Below are positions 49,774 to 61,603 of a stretch of DNA of 64,000 bases, in pieces. How positions within the stretch are numbered: position 1 is the first letter of the stretch; each line of letters begins with the position of its first letter. The DNA is from Volutella citrinella (taxonomy: Eukaryota > Ascomycota > Sordariomycetes > Hypocreales > Nectriaceae). The DNA lies in contig JAWZSP010000007.1 of assembly GCA_034401135.1 (NCBI GenBank), positions 2,976,001-3,040,000 on the forward strand, read 5' to 3'. The notes under the pieces were generated by a model that made no database searches, was not told the DNA's origin, and saw nothing but the letters and a program-made list of their open reading frames with translations. The translations under genes and the position numbers were made by a program.

Positions 49774-52367
49774 TTAGATCATCTGCTGGAAGGCGCGGTT
49801 GATGGGAGAGCGGACGTTGGGGACGTCCTTCCAGAAGTCGACGGTGGCAACAGCGCGCTTGGCAATGCCCTCGGGGGTGAACTCGAACTTCTGTTTTGGG
49901 GTCAGCATGCAGTTACTTGAGTCTTTTGGGTCCTAGCCAGGGTCACTTGCCTTGTAGACGTCCTTGTAGGCACCGGAGGCACCGAATCGGTTGAGGCCAA
50001 ACTGCTCGTGAGAGTAGCGCTCCCAGCCAAGGGTGCTCATGGGCTCAATGGACAGAGAGGGGATGCCGTCGGGGAGGACGGAGAGGCGGTACTCCTTGGA
50101 CTGGAGGTCGAAAACCTCGCAGCAGGGCATGGAGACAATGCGGGCCTTGATGCCTTGCTCGGCCAGGACCTTGGCGGCATCGACAGCGATGTTGACCTCG
50201 GAACCAGTGGAGATGAGGGTGACCTGGGCACCCTCAACCTCCTGCAGGACGTAACCACCCTTGGAGGCCTTCTCGATGATGGAGCCCTCGAGCTGGGGAA
50301 GGTTCTGGCGAGAGAGAGCAATGATGCTGGGGGTGTGCTTGGAGGTTAGGGCAACGTAGTAAGCAGCGCTGGTCTCGTTACCGTCGGCAGGGCGCCACAC
50401 CATGCAGTTGGGGAGAGCACGGAAGTGGGCGAGAGTCTCGATGGGCTGGTGAGTGGGACCGTCCTCACCGAGGCCGATGGAGTCGTGGGTGGCGACCCAG
50501 ATGGCGCGGACCTGGGACAGGGCCGACAGGCGGACGGCACCGGCGGCGTAGGAGACGAAGTTGAGGAAGGTACCGCCGTAGGGGAGGACGGTGCCGTAGG
50601 CGGCGAGACCGTTGAGGATAGCACCCATGGCGTGCTCACGGACACCATAGCGGATGTATCGGCCGGTGTAGTCACCGAGGCCGGTGGAAGGGGGCTGGAA
50701 GTCAACGGCGTCCTTCCAGCGGGTCAGGTTGGAACCAGTCAGATCGGCGGAACCACCGACAAGCTCGGGAATGACAGACTCGACCTTGCTGAGGACGATC
50801 TCGGACAGCTTGCGGGAGGCGACGGCAGCGTCAGCGGGGGTGTAGACGGGGAGGGACTTCTCCCAGCCCTCGGGGAGATCGCCAGTCTGTCGGCGGACGA
50901 TGTCGTCGCGCTCCTTGGGGAAGCTCTCGCCGTACTTGGCGAGGAGCTGGTTCCACTCCTCCTCAGCGGCAGCGCCGTCAGAAGAGTGCTTGCCGTAGAG
51001 GTCGTAGACCTCCTGGGGAACGGCGAAGGACTCATCGGGGTTGAAGCCGAACTTCTCCTTGAGCTGCTTGATGTCATCAGCCTTGAGGGGAGCGCCGTGG
51101 ACACCGTGGGTGCCCTGCTTGAGGGAGCCGTAACCGATGGTGGTCTTGAGCTGGACGAGAGTGGGCTTGTCCTTGACCTCTTGACCGGCCTTGATGGCGG
51201 CCTCAATGGCAGCAAGGTCGCTGTTGCCGTCCTCGACGGTAACGACGTGCCAGCCGTAAGCCTCGTAGCGCTTGACAACATCCTCAGTGAAGGCGACGTT
51301 GGTGTCACCATCAATGGAGATGTGGTTGTCGTCCCAGACGGCAATAAGGTTGCCGAGCTGGAGGTGGCCAGCCAGGGAACAGGCCTCGCTGGAGACACCC
51401 TCCATCAAGCAGCCATCGCCAAGGAAGCAGTAGGTGTAGTTGTTGCTGATCTCGAAGCCAGGCTTGTTGAAGCAGGCCGCGGTGTGAGCCTGGGCCATGG
51501 CGAGACCGACGGCGTTGCAGATACCCTGGCCAAGAGGGCCGGTGGTGACCTCAATGCCGGGGGTGTCATGGGCCTCAGGGTGACCGGGGGTCCTGCTGTC
51601 GACTTTCTGCGGAGAAAAGGATGGTCAATGATGTCACGGTTATACGGGCGCGAGCACACCCGAGGATGTTCAACTTACTCGGAAATCCTTGAGGTCCTGG
51701 ATGCTCAAGTCATAGCCGAAGAGGTGGAGGAGCGCATACTGCAGCATGCAGCCGTGGCCGTTGCTGCGGGAGGAGTGGGTCAGTTTCTGTGTCGTGGCCC
51801 CTCATGACGCTGTGCAGGAGACGGGGAAGGCCAAGGGGGAAGTGAGGCACTCACGAGAGAACGAATCGGTCACGGTTCAACCAGTTAGGGTTCTTGGGGT
51901 TGAACTTCATGAACCTGTTGAACAACACGTGGGCAGCAGGAGCCATGCCCCTAGAACAGTGTCAGTGAAAAAACTTTTCGTCTCGGGTCGCTGGTCGGCG
52001 AAGGCAGCGAGGGGCTTTGGGCGAACTCACATGGGAGCACCGGGGTGTCCCGAGTTGCTGTTGAAGGTCGCATCAGCCTGTAGGCGCGTGGCGCGTCAGC
52101 AAATATGGCACAGGTAATATGAGATGAGCTCAATTTCGGGCAGCTAGCAGCAGAGGCGGCGAAAGACGGCCGAGAGGCGGTGATGAGAGCTCATGAGGAG
52201 CTGGTGTTTTTTTCCTCCCTCGCTCGATGGCGGGGCAGGTGATGGCGGGGTAAATCTGGCGGGCGGAGGGGCAGAGAAACAGTGGCAAGGGGGGATTGAG
52301 GGGGATTACATACCGCAAGGGTGCGGATGGTGTTGATGGCCTTCTGATCGATCTCGCCGTAAGCCAT
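49774..52367 (-). CDS. tkt1: Transketolase
   Basis: This thiamine-diphosphate enzyme of the non-oxidative pentose phosphate pathway moves two-carbon units between sugar phosphates in the cytosol. Six exons: 52367-52314, 52077-52031, 51950-51855, 51763-51679, 51606-49951 and 49890-49774, 684 residues, the usual length. The N-terminus reads [18 protein letters not shown], then [17 protein letters not shown]. The ThDP/metal motif starts at [14 protein letters not shown] (about 157) and ends at [10 protein letters not shown]. The catalytic glutamate is in [10 protein letters not shown] (about 417). [16 protein letters not shown] is the conserved sugar-binding segment. Very strong C/G-ending codon bias indicates high expression. 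The last intron (49950-49891, 60 nt) begins GCAAGT, a GC-AG intron; only this junction gives the expected [14 protein letters not shown]. The first intron is 236 nt and follows an 18-codon first exon. Confidence 0.97.
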
Positions 52368-55143
52368 TGTGACGGTTGTGATTGAAAGTATGTGTTTGGA
52401 GGAGGAAGAAGGAGAAGAGAAGGGCGGAGGATCCGGACGACGGAGAGATAAAGTAGGGGAGACAGCCAGGCGCCTGGCGCAGGAGGGGTCGTGTCATGTA
52501 CTCTAGCGGTCTCCAGTTTTCTTCCAACCAGCCCACGGAGCGGAAACTGACTGGGCGACAGCAAGTCTGCAACCACGACGACGCGACGGAGGGATGGATC
52601 AAAACTGCGTAAGCCAACCAGTGGTGGAGGCCAATGTCGCCAATGTCTTAGTACGAGCCGCTCCCGGCGCTCCTTGTATGCCTGCCTACATACACACGGA
52701 GTCCCTGACTCCCTAACCTCGCCTTGGATGTGATTTGCGGCTCGACCTCCCTCAGCATCGGCAAGGTACATGGCCGTCCATCCGCCCACACCCGTTCACA
52801 CCGACCCAATGGAATCATTCAAGCGAGGGCGTCGATGGGCTTGACGCCGTCCGGGCATGTGGACGGAGAGGCGACGCCGGCCGCAGCAGGGCCGTGGCAT
52901 GGGGTGCGATATTGCCATCTCGCTGCGTGGTGTTACTAGTAGCAACAGATCATCTAACTGTGAGGTGAGCGCGGCAAGCACGCAAGGTGCTGCTTGGGTC
53001 CGACCTGCCGTTACAACTCGGCGAGGTACCTGGCTACCCAGAAGGTTGGCAGTGCTCGGTCCCGGTCTCCTTTCCAGGTTCCAGATTCCACCCAATGATT
53101 CCATTGCTGCATCCCAGCAACCCAGCAACACCCACGCCGAAGCACCGTCTCAATCATCGTGCTGCTGGCCCTGAAAACGAGCATTCATTGCAAGCTCACC
53201 CAACGAGCTCCAGTGGCGCGGCGCCCCGTCTCGGGTGTGCACTGGAGAACCCATGGCCGGCGAGGCGTCGCCCTGGGTGGGGGGCCGCTAGTGGGGAGTT
53301 TGGGTGTGCTCCAGTTGCTGGTGCAGCGGCGCCGGGGTCAGGGCCCCAGCAGGCTGCTTGGCAGCCCCGCTCGCGATGGAAGCTTGGGGAGTTGGGAACT
53401 ATCCATGGCGACGGCAGCGCCGCACCACGCACCACGCACGGCTCGCTCGACGGTGAATGGGCGCCGCCTGGGCTCTTGACACAAGCGCCCCTCTCGGTGT
53501 CAAGCACAGCGCGCACCGGCACCAACACCGCGACACCATCCAATGGCCGATACGGAGCACTGTACTCCGGCGCTGTATTGCTGTCCACCACTACAGTCCC
53601 TGAGCTTGCCTCACCTGGTGTGATGGACGGTGGATGGAATACAAACCAGTTGTACCTTGTGTAATACTGCAGATCTAGGCTGGATGGTGTCCGTCATCAT
53701 GGAACAGTGGGAGTGACGTCGGTAGTTGGCCACATGCAGCCCGAATTCTTCCTCGATGCGCTTCGTTGCCGGGTCCTCATTGCCGAAACCTCGCGGTTGC
53801 TAATAGTTCCTGGCATCCTGCTCATGCTGTGCATCCATGAGAAATGCCACAGGGCGGCATGGCAACCTTCATGCTAGCGCTGAGTGGTGAGCTCGTTGCC
53901 GTATTGGCTGCGGGACTTTTCCCCCTCTTGGGCGTCGAACTAAATTTCTTTGCATCTCCGTCAATTGATGTGGGATGCCCGCCAATGGCTCGCGTACCAG
54001 AGTACAGCCACGCTGGTGGGATAACAGCGATTGGTAAGATCTTTTGATCAAAGGCTCTTCCGCTCAGATGTCGCTGGATCGGACTTTGAACCCCCAGCCT
54101 CCTACTCCCCCCCACGGGCCAACATGATAGGGATGAGGGGCAGAACAGCCCAGATTAGCCCTTGGACGCATGTCGTAGGTGCGCGCAGTACCTTAGTTTA
54201 GGCCTGTCTCCGTCCGTGTCCCCATCCGCATCGCCATCTCCGGTATGGCTTGGTTTCGTCGTTGTCCTTCGTCGACTACGGTGCCTCTTTGGGGGGCGGT
54301 CTCAGACTCGGTGAATAGTCCGATCCGCGGCCTTGGGCGGCTGAAGAATGGACCCCCAACAAATTCAAGGCTTGGTGGGCGCTGCCCGTTTGAGATATCC
54401 GCGCCAATCTGCAGGTGCCTAGGGTTTTCCCTTGCCTGTGTAATACCAAGCCTCCAGCTGGGCCCCCATCTTCGTGATCCAAGGTTCGCTCTCCGGACCT
54501 GTCGGGAGTGATGAGTGTGTAATGCTCGGCCGTCTCGGCGGACTGGCGTCACTGGCTCTAGTAATCCCTACCTCAACCTTACAGTAGTACAGCACATTGG
54601 GTAGTGCAATAGGTCCGGGCGGTGGCATGTTCAGGACTTGTTACCAAGCTAGCTCCAGGTGAGGGCAAGGTGTGGGAGGGGAGTCTCCATGAGTAAGGGC
54701 TTGGCTATCACAATCCAGATGCTGTCATCCTTGGCCAAGGCCATCTAATGAGCATATAAGCCCGAGAATGCCTCCTCCATGCATGGTGCCTCTATCGCCG
54801 GCGTCCCTGGGCTGTTTGGGTTTTCTTGTTCATGGCTTGGTCAGCACATTGTTGCCCGCAATGATGCGCAGTCAGAACCCCCTCCTCCTTACACCATGGT
54901 GGCGGGGGGAAGAGAGGTGGTGGAGGGGTTGTTGACATGACGCTTGCCGACCAAGCCAATTGGCCATCCTCTGTGCTCCTTCCGTTTTTTTTGTGGCTCG
55001 GAATATTTTCCGGGGCCGCTGTAACCTCAATCCGACGAGCCATGGCTCACGGGCAGGAAACCTCATCTCGCCCACCAATTGACTCCACCGCTCCCGGATA
55101 ATCAGTACAGGCCCAGGCTTCATCCATCGGACATTTAGCCGCC
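52368..55143. other. Divergent intergenic region, transketolase / BMT6 (2.8 kb)
   Basis: No supported gene; random open frames only (up to 225 codons, 52987-53664). The transketolase side has a purine-rich top strand (52394-52425), that is, a CT-rich leader on the minus strand, as expected for a highly expressed gene. Confidence 0.55.
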
Positions 55144-56391
55144 ATGGTCAAGAAGCCGGCCCCTTCCAGAAAGCCTGCGGCTGCCCCCAAGCCTAAATCC
55201 AAGACGAAAGCTCCAGCGGTGTCGGCGGCTGGTGTTGTCGGGGCGCAGCAGCCATCCCATGCCCTTCAAAGCCCGACGGACCAGCAGCGTCTACTCAACT
55301 TGTTTTCCGATGCCTTCTCTTCGCTACTCTCCTCGGAGCAATTCCCAGTGCTGCTGCAAGAGATCAAGCAAGCGCTTTTCAACCGTGACTTTGCTGCAGC
55401 TTTCGGCCGGGAGGATTATCTGGAGGCCTACGCTGCGAGATGGAGCCCTACGCGAGCTCTCTGCTATGCCGCCGTCTTCTTGAGCATCAAGGACCAGCTC
55501 GGTGATATCCTTGTGACAAGCACGGACAGCGCTCAGGATAAACCTGAACTGCCAAAAGAACCCCAGACTACAGTTGAGTCAACTCCAGACAGCAACGCGG
55601 CTCAGTCACCAGCTGGGGAAGACAGTCACGATGATGACCTCAAAGCCGAGCCAAGCGAGGATGACAATGTCGTTCCTGCCGCTTGTGATGAAGAAAGTTC
55701 TTCATATCAAGCAGCCAGGTCTCTCTCCATGCTATCCATCGGCGGGTGTGCAGCCGAGCACGTTGCGTTTGCCTCGTATTTGCAGAACACCTCGACCCAG
55801 GGCCACATCACCCTCCTCGACTCTGCCCCTTGGGACTCTGTTATCGCGACTCTAGCTTCCAAAAGCACTGCACCTCCTCCGATATCCAAGTACGCCTCCT
55901 CTGCCGCCCGTGCGGCCAACCACCCCCTCCTCGCCGAGGGCCAGCTCGGCGTACACGTCAGCCAAAAGGACGCCTTAGCACTTGATGGTGCCGGCTGGGA
56001 TACTCTACTGTCTGCTGGCAGACGGGCTGGCCCCGTGATTGTGACGCTCATGTTCACGCTCAACGAGCTTTACACGAGCGGTGGCATCGGAAAGACGACC
56101 AAACTGCTCAAGGCGCTTGGTCAATATCTGCCTGATAGGAGCCTTGTCCTCGTCGTGGACAGCCCTGGGAGCTACTCCGAAGCGGCTCTAGGCAAGGAGA
56201 AGAAGAAGTACCCCATGCAGTGGCTCCTCGACCACACTCTGCTTGAGACTGAGACACCAGGCTACAGCTGGGCGAAGCTTGAGTCTCACGACTCAATCTG
56301 GTTCAGGCTTCCAGAGGAGCTGTCGTACCCAATTCCCCTCGAGAACATGCGGTATCAGATGCACTTGTACCGCTTAGAAAAGTCGTCTTGA
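55144..56391 (+). CDS. bmt6: 25S rRNA uridine-N3-methyltransferase, BMT6-like (DUF3115 family)
   Basis: This SAM-dependent enzyme is related to yeast Bmt6, which methylates U2843 of 25S rRNA in the nucleolus. It is a single exon of 415 residues. The N-terminus is lysine/proline/alanine-rich (about 1-35), fitting nucleolar targeting. The family block runs from QRLLNLFSDAFSSLL to FNRDFAAAFGREDYLEAYAA and RWSPTRALCYAAVF. After an acidic linker, the SAM motif I is MLSIGGCAAEHVAFAS (about 195-210), a variant of the usual GGGAGAE. LLDSAPWDSVI follows at the motif II position. The C-terminal signature MFTLNELYTSGGIGKTTKLL and VVDSPGSYSEA is intact. Its stop is only 102 bp from the stop of the Sac-domain gene on the other strand, so their 3' UTRs probably overlap. 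No intron was seen. Confidence 0.88.
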   Translation: MVKKPAPSRKPAAAPKPKSKTKAPAVSAAGVVGAQQPSHALQSPTDQQRLLNLFSDAFSSLLSSEQFPVLLQEIKQALFNRDFAAAFGREDYLEAYAARWSPTRALCYAAVFLSIKDQLGDILVTSTDSAQDKPELPKEPQTTVESTPDSNAAQSPAGEDSHDDDLKAEPSEDDNVVPAACDEESSSYQAARSLSMLSIGGCAAEHVAFASYLQNTSTQGHITLLDSAPWDSVIATLASKSTAPPPISKYASSAARAANHPLLAEGQLGVHVSQKDALALDGAGWDTLLSAGRRAGPVIVTLMFTLNELYTSGGIGKTTKLLKALGQYLPDRSLVLVVDSPGSYSEAALGKEKKKYPMQWLLDHTLLETETPGYSWAKLESHDSIWFRLPEELSYPIPLENMRYQMHLYRLEKSS

Positions 56392-56493
56392 TTGATGCAT
56401 GCTATCTCTATGGAGGGCAAATGATTGTACACTAGGTTTTTTTTCTACCGAAGAACCGCCTCTTGCCCTGGAATCACCAACTCGACACCCTCA

Positions 56494-59429
56494 TTAGGCC
56501 CACACTAGCTTCTTCAAAGAATGGCCCAGCTGGTCTAGCAAACTGGTGTTCTTTCGCGCCTCGTCTAGGGAGATGATGTCCCCCCTCTCCAACAGCTGCT
56601 TATGTTCCTCGCCGGGCTTGCGGAGCTCCGTGTCCTGCGCCAGACGCTCTAGTTCAGTGCAAATAGTCTCGACGAGTTGCATTTCCGTCTGCTGGGGTCC
56701 GTCCCCCGCTATTACCATGGACGAATCTCGGTATGGCGCCTTGAACACAAGCCGCTTCTCTTCTGGAGAGTTGGGTGCCGTGCCAGATAACAAGCTCACC
56801 AAGCTGGCTGGTATGCTTGCGTCCTTCTCCGCCGCGGCACTTGGCTTGTCCGTCGTGTCTTGCAAGCTTGAGAATGTGCGTGTATTCGTCCGTTTAAACT
56901 CACCCTTTCCGGGCTCGTACGAGACCAAGAATCCCACGTTTCTTATCTCGTCGGTGTGGGGCACCGAGATGGTGGACGTGATGTACGTTCCCATTTTGAT
57001 GCCGCTGACACTGTTGAGCGCAATTCGCTCAAATGACGAAACTTTGTCAGACTTCCAATCTACCTTGCACAAATACAGAGCTGCGTCGGTGAGAAGAAGG
57101 ACTACCTCCTCCATCGGCCAGGATTTGATGACGTTGGGTGTGTTAGGAGTTAGCAGCACCCAACCTCCATGGAACTCCTCCTTTTCGTCAGCAATGACTC
57201 TTCTCTGGCATAACTCGATGGCTTGCTGTCTCATCTTAATGACAGACATGGCTGGGTCTTTCGTCATCATGTCGCTTTCAAACTCATCAAAAACCTTGGC
57301 GCTGACGTTGCCGAGGAGGAAGTCGATGGCGGCTTGACTGAAAAAGTCGTTGACCATTCTGCAACATGTTAGTCCCCGCAACAGCCGGGAGCCCGTTGTG
57401 CACATACCCGCTATAGAATCTTGTAAGAGACAATCCCAAATCGTTCAGCGCGCCTCTATAGTCTCTCTTGCGTGTTCTCGTGTAGTCTCCCTTCATGGCG
57501 GCCGTGGATGCGTACTGTTTGGACACAGCATCTCCGTTGTCTGCCCACAGCGTGTTGAACCACGTCGTTTCTTGGTCCGGCTGCACACTTACGTCGATTC
57601 CTTCTTCCTTTAGCTGAAGTTCAAGCATATGCTTTGCAAACGAGCTCTGGCAGACGTTGGTGCGATCGAGACAGTCCATGCAATTGGTGCGGAACACGCC
57701 CTTTTGCTTGACGGTTTGCTTGCCACCCTGGTGGGCGGTGTATCCCAGGTCCTCCAATTGGTCTTTGAGGCGCACCAGCAGGTAGCTGACGTTTTCGAAT
57801 TTCATGCCCTTGCATGCGGCGTGAAAATCGAACCACTCGAAAGGAATAGTCTTGCCCTCGGATGCCTCCTCATTGTATTTTGCAACATTCGTCTCGAAGG
57901 ATTCCCCAATGGCCTTCTCGACTCCACGCTTCTCGACAAGATTGACAATCTGAAACCTTTCGTAACTGTTGAGCAGCCGGTCGAAGTGCCGGCGAAGAGC
58001 GCTCATGTTTACCTCCTGGGAGTGGTGCAGAACAGGAACGGGCTTCAGCGAGTAAGGTGTTTGAGTGAAGAACAGGGGAATGCTGCCTCTGATCTGAAGG
58101 AAGGAGTACGTTTTCGCTGCGGAGTCCCACGTGGGCGATGAAAGGAGCTGCTCCGTCTCTACCATGTTGGCAACAAAGCCATCCTGGTCAACGCCTCGTC
58201 GGTGGTATCTCAGGCCGGGCCGCTTGGTAGATCTGCGCGAAATCAATGTGATGAGATACTTTTTCTCTGTAGGCCGCAAATCCAAGGACGCCCTGGCAGG
58301 TTCAACAGGTGGGGACCCTGGCTGCGACCTCGAGGGCGAAAGGGTGGACATCTCGACGGCGTCCTGGGCAGTGTCGTCCTGTTGTGGTGGTTGCGTGTCC
58401 ACGATAAAAGATCTCTGGCCGACAAAACCCTGCATCAGAGGCAATACCACAGAGTCATGGCCGGATTGTATGAATGGGGTCATCAAGTGTCGGTTCCAGA
58501 AGAAGAATTGGTCAACCTGGGCATGAAGGGGGGAGTCCGGGTTTGTGGACGCGGTCCGGTTCGCAAGAGGCCGCGTGATATCGAAATCGTATGAGAAATA
58601 GAAGCTCTGAGAAGCACCGAAGAGCACTTGGACGGTCCGCAGCAGCTTTGGTAGCAGCTCAGGCTCGTTGTTGGGAAGGACATCCTCTCCGATCACTGGC
58701 TCCGGGGGGGTCACGACCACCTCATCTTCTTCCCGGAGCGTAGGCGAGTTGCTCAGTCCCATGTTCCGTTTCTGATCCTGGGTCCATCCACTGCGGCTGA
58801 ACCACCGTTGCGCAAACCTCCCATAGCTGCCCCTCCTACGGATGACGTCTTCGGCGATGCTGCTTCGTCTGCCAGAATCTGACCTCACACCATCGCTGAC
58901 GGTATCCTCAATTTCGTCAGAAGCTCTAGAGGGGACCTCGGTCTCATCGTCACTGTCGTCGCTCTCATCTTCTGTGTTACGCGTCTGTTGGGAAAGGTGA
59001 AGGGCGGTCCGGCGGACAGATTCTTCGGCGTTCGCCCTTGAAGTGCATGGAGTGAGGGCAACTTCAGTCGCAACATAGATTGGATTGCCGCATATCTGTG
59101 CAACTTGCTGGCGGCGAGTAATTGTGACCAGATAGCTTAGTCGCGACACGGTGATGAGGCCTGAAATGGCAGTGGGTTAGCCCCCTACCTACTTGCTCGC
59201 ACATACTGAGAAGAGAGGGCTGGCACGTACCGATGACGCCAAAGGCCTCGAATGACGAGTCCGGCTTGGAGGTGTCTGGGACATGCTCGCGTGGGACGGA
59301 CGAAATGGCAGCATCGCCGTACTTGATCCGCACCGGCTGGAAAGGGCGCTGATTCTTGGATGAGAGCGGCTGCAGAACGAGGCCATCGATCGCCGCGCAG
59401 ATAAGGATCTTGCGGGCGATTGCTGGCAT
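56494..59429 (-). CDS. Sac-domain phosphoinositide phosphatase with hSac2 domain
   Basis: Sac phosphatases remove phosphate from phosphoinositides on membranes. Three exons, 59429-59231, 59160-57408 and 57358-56494, encode 938 residues. The start MPAIARKILICAAIDGLVL is well placed, and splicing gives FGVIGLITVSRLSYLVTITRR, a Sac-domain beta strand. A Ser/Asp/Glu-rich insert (about 100-190) interrupts the Sac fold. The core resumes at SFYFSYDFDITRPL, FFWNRHLMTPF and FLQIRGSIPLFFTQ. The catalytic CX5R loop is RTNCMDCLDRTN (Cys about 560, Arg about 566), fully intact. About residues 690-800 (HGGWVLLTPN...ALYLCKVDW) match the hSac2 homology domain found after Sac in INPP5F/Sac2. That pairing distinguishes it from yeast Sac1 and Fig4 and suggests an endosomal PI4P-type phosphatase. 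No transmembrane segments were seen. The substrate is inferred from family only. Confidence 0.9.
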
Positions 59430-60437
59430 TGTGCGGGGCGCGCGCTTGGCGACAATCTCGACGAATGTCGATGTCAGACGACGGCGACGGCGACGGCGCG
59501 AGGTGAGTCGAGGGGCAGGTCAAGCCAGGGGAAAGACGCACCGGCAGAGATGCACGCGCACACCCAACTCAAGTCCCGTCTCAAGGTCCAGAGGCCGGCG
59601 CGGGGATTTGATTTGGGCGAGAGGCAGGAGACGAACGGGACCCGGGATCGGATCGGGGGTCTCACACCCTCACTCCATAGCGGCCCATGTCATTGACGCA
59701 CGAGACGTCGTTGCTGCGCCTGTAGTGGTCTTAGTGGTGGAGTAGACGTCATAGTCAGGCCTATCAGGCGTAGAGACGCCGCCCACGCGACGCTTTCTTT
59801 TGCTGCCAGGTCCCGTCCCACCAATTCTCACGCCGTTCCCGAAAGGGACGAGGCAAGACACATCCAACGCGGCAGGACTGACCCTGATGGGAACGCCAAT
59901 GCCTGCCCCAGAGGTCTAACGGGTTAAGTAGTAGCATTACTTGCTTAGTAGCAGTATTCCGATTCATGCCAGGTACCATCACTTGATTCTACACCAAGGG
60001 CACCATCAAATCAACCCCGCGATTTGTCGCGACCATCGTGGCAATCCAAATGATCCTGACCAACAAATGCACAAGCTATACGGAGCAAGTAACGCGGGTT
60101 AATGGAACAGCAATGCAGAGGGGTCATCCTGATCAAGGCATCCTCTGAGAAAATGGCGGCCGCAAGAGCCTCAGAGGCACCAATGACCGAATTCAACCAG
60201 AAGCGTGTATCACGTCACAGCAACAATTACACGGGGACTGGAGTCATGGAAGCGTCAACGACGATGTGACATTTTCCTAGGCCATCCCAGCTCCATTTTC
60301 AAACCAGTCGACCTTCTGTCCACGCCATCGAATCTTTCAATCTTTCCAAGCATATTCCCACCCACGACGTTCCACACTGACCACCCGAGCCCATTCTGTT
60401 TCCAAACACTGCCGGATCGTCACCGAGGGATGGTCGT
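59430..60437. other. Intergenic region upstream of the Sac gene / downstream of SNU13
   Basis: 1.0 kb between two minus-strand genes, holding the Sac-gene promoter and the SNU13 3' UTR. Nothing else was recognised. Confidence 0.55.
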
Positions 60438-61059
60438 TTAGATGGCGAGACGCTCGACCTTGTCGCGCATGGCACGGATTTGACCCGCAAGCTCGCTGGC
60501 GTCGTTGCTGGTGATGCTAGCGGCGATGACGGCACGGCTGACACCGCAGGCTCGGCCAAGAGCCATCTTGCTGTTGACGTAGACGTAGGGAACTGCGCGA
60601 GAACAAGTTAGCAGGCTGGCTCGGCCATAGCGCCCGGGGTGGACGTCTTGTCCGCACTCACCGTTCTTGTCCTCACAGAGAAGAGGCAGGTGGAGGAGAA
60701 TGGCGAGCGGCTGGGTATCGGCAGCGAGAATGCAGATTTCCGAAACACCTCGGTTCAGGGTCTTGGTGGCCTCGTTGGCGCCTATTGCAAAATGTTAGCA
60801 AACTGGGAGGGTGCAATACACCGCCTGGATGGTAGCCTTACCCTTCTTCAGCTGGCGGGCATCTATATGACGGGAATTAGCCAATGTCCGTTGCAAAGTA
60901 GACGGAAATGGAAACAACATACGCTGAGAGGACTGAACAAGGTCCAGAAGCTCCTGCTCGAGCTTCGCGTCGGCAAGAGGCCAGGCTGCAAGGTTGTGAG
61001 TATTCGCCAGCAACAAACTAGGGTCGAGGGTCGAAGTGCATACCAGCAGACTCAGACAT
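60438..61059 (-). CDS. snu13: SNU13 (15.5K), L7Ae-family snRNP/snoRNP protein
   Basis: Snu13 binds the kink-turn of U4 snRNA and of box C/D snoRNAs, in the nucleus and nucleolus. Five exons: 61059-61044, 60985-60923, 60862-60842, 60781-60662 and 60592-60438, giving 124 residues, close to yeast Snu13. The exons read MSESA, then [19 protein letters not shown], then [16 protein letters not shown] (the RNA-binding L7Ae signature), then [20 protein letters not shown] and [20 protein letters not shown], ending [10 protein letters not shown]. All junctions are GT-AG and keep frame. The first and third exons are tiny (16 and 21 nt). Four introns in a 375-nt coding sequence is intron-dense for this region. 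It shares a 544-bp divergent promoter with the V-ATPase c gene. Confidence 0.97.
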
Positions 61060-61603
61060 CTTGATGAGACCGGGGGTGTTGTTGCGAGGAAAGATTGAAG
61101 TCCTGTTCGATGACAATTGCGTCAGGGTTCCTTGCGTTGGCTCGCCCTGAGGACAGTAAGGATGCGATGCGGTGAGGTTGAAGTCGAGGTTGACGGGATA
61201 CCGACTCTTAAAAAAAACTGCCCGCCAAAAATTTCACATGGCGCCCGCTGCCGCCTGCAGTTTATTGTGCCAGGCCCCACCTCCAAAAGTGCGTCATCTG
61301 CCAGCCAACGAGAGAGCCGAATTCGAGGCATCGGCAATACATTAGTCCGCACCCCCTCGTCCCTTGGCGCCCCGTATTATGTAAGACCTGGTCGTCTCAA
61401 GCAGTGCAGCAAAACCTTGCCGCCAACGAGACGCCAACCTGGAATGAGACCTTAACAAGCACCACCTCCCCAAGCACCGATCATCGACGGCTCATCACCG
61501 ACGTCCTTCGCAACCACTCCTTCCGCCGCTCTCCTCGCGTCCGCAGCTTCGACATCCCCGGTAGCCTCGTTTTCCCCCGCTTTCGAATCCAAAAGTCGCC
61601 AAA
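61060..61603. promoter_or_regulatory. Bidirectional promoter, SNU13 / VMA3
   Basis: Only 544 bp separate the divergent start codons, the shortest divergent spacer in the window, so the two housekeeping genes probably share a promoter. An A-rich run is followed by GC-rich sequence (61209-61262). No specific factor site is certain. Confidence 0.6.

Noticed and set aside
50425..51807. 460-codon open frame on the + strand
   Set aside because: It lies antisense to transketolase exons, and its G/V/D-rich product is a by-product of the extreme codon bias of that gene.
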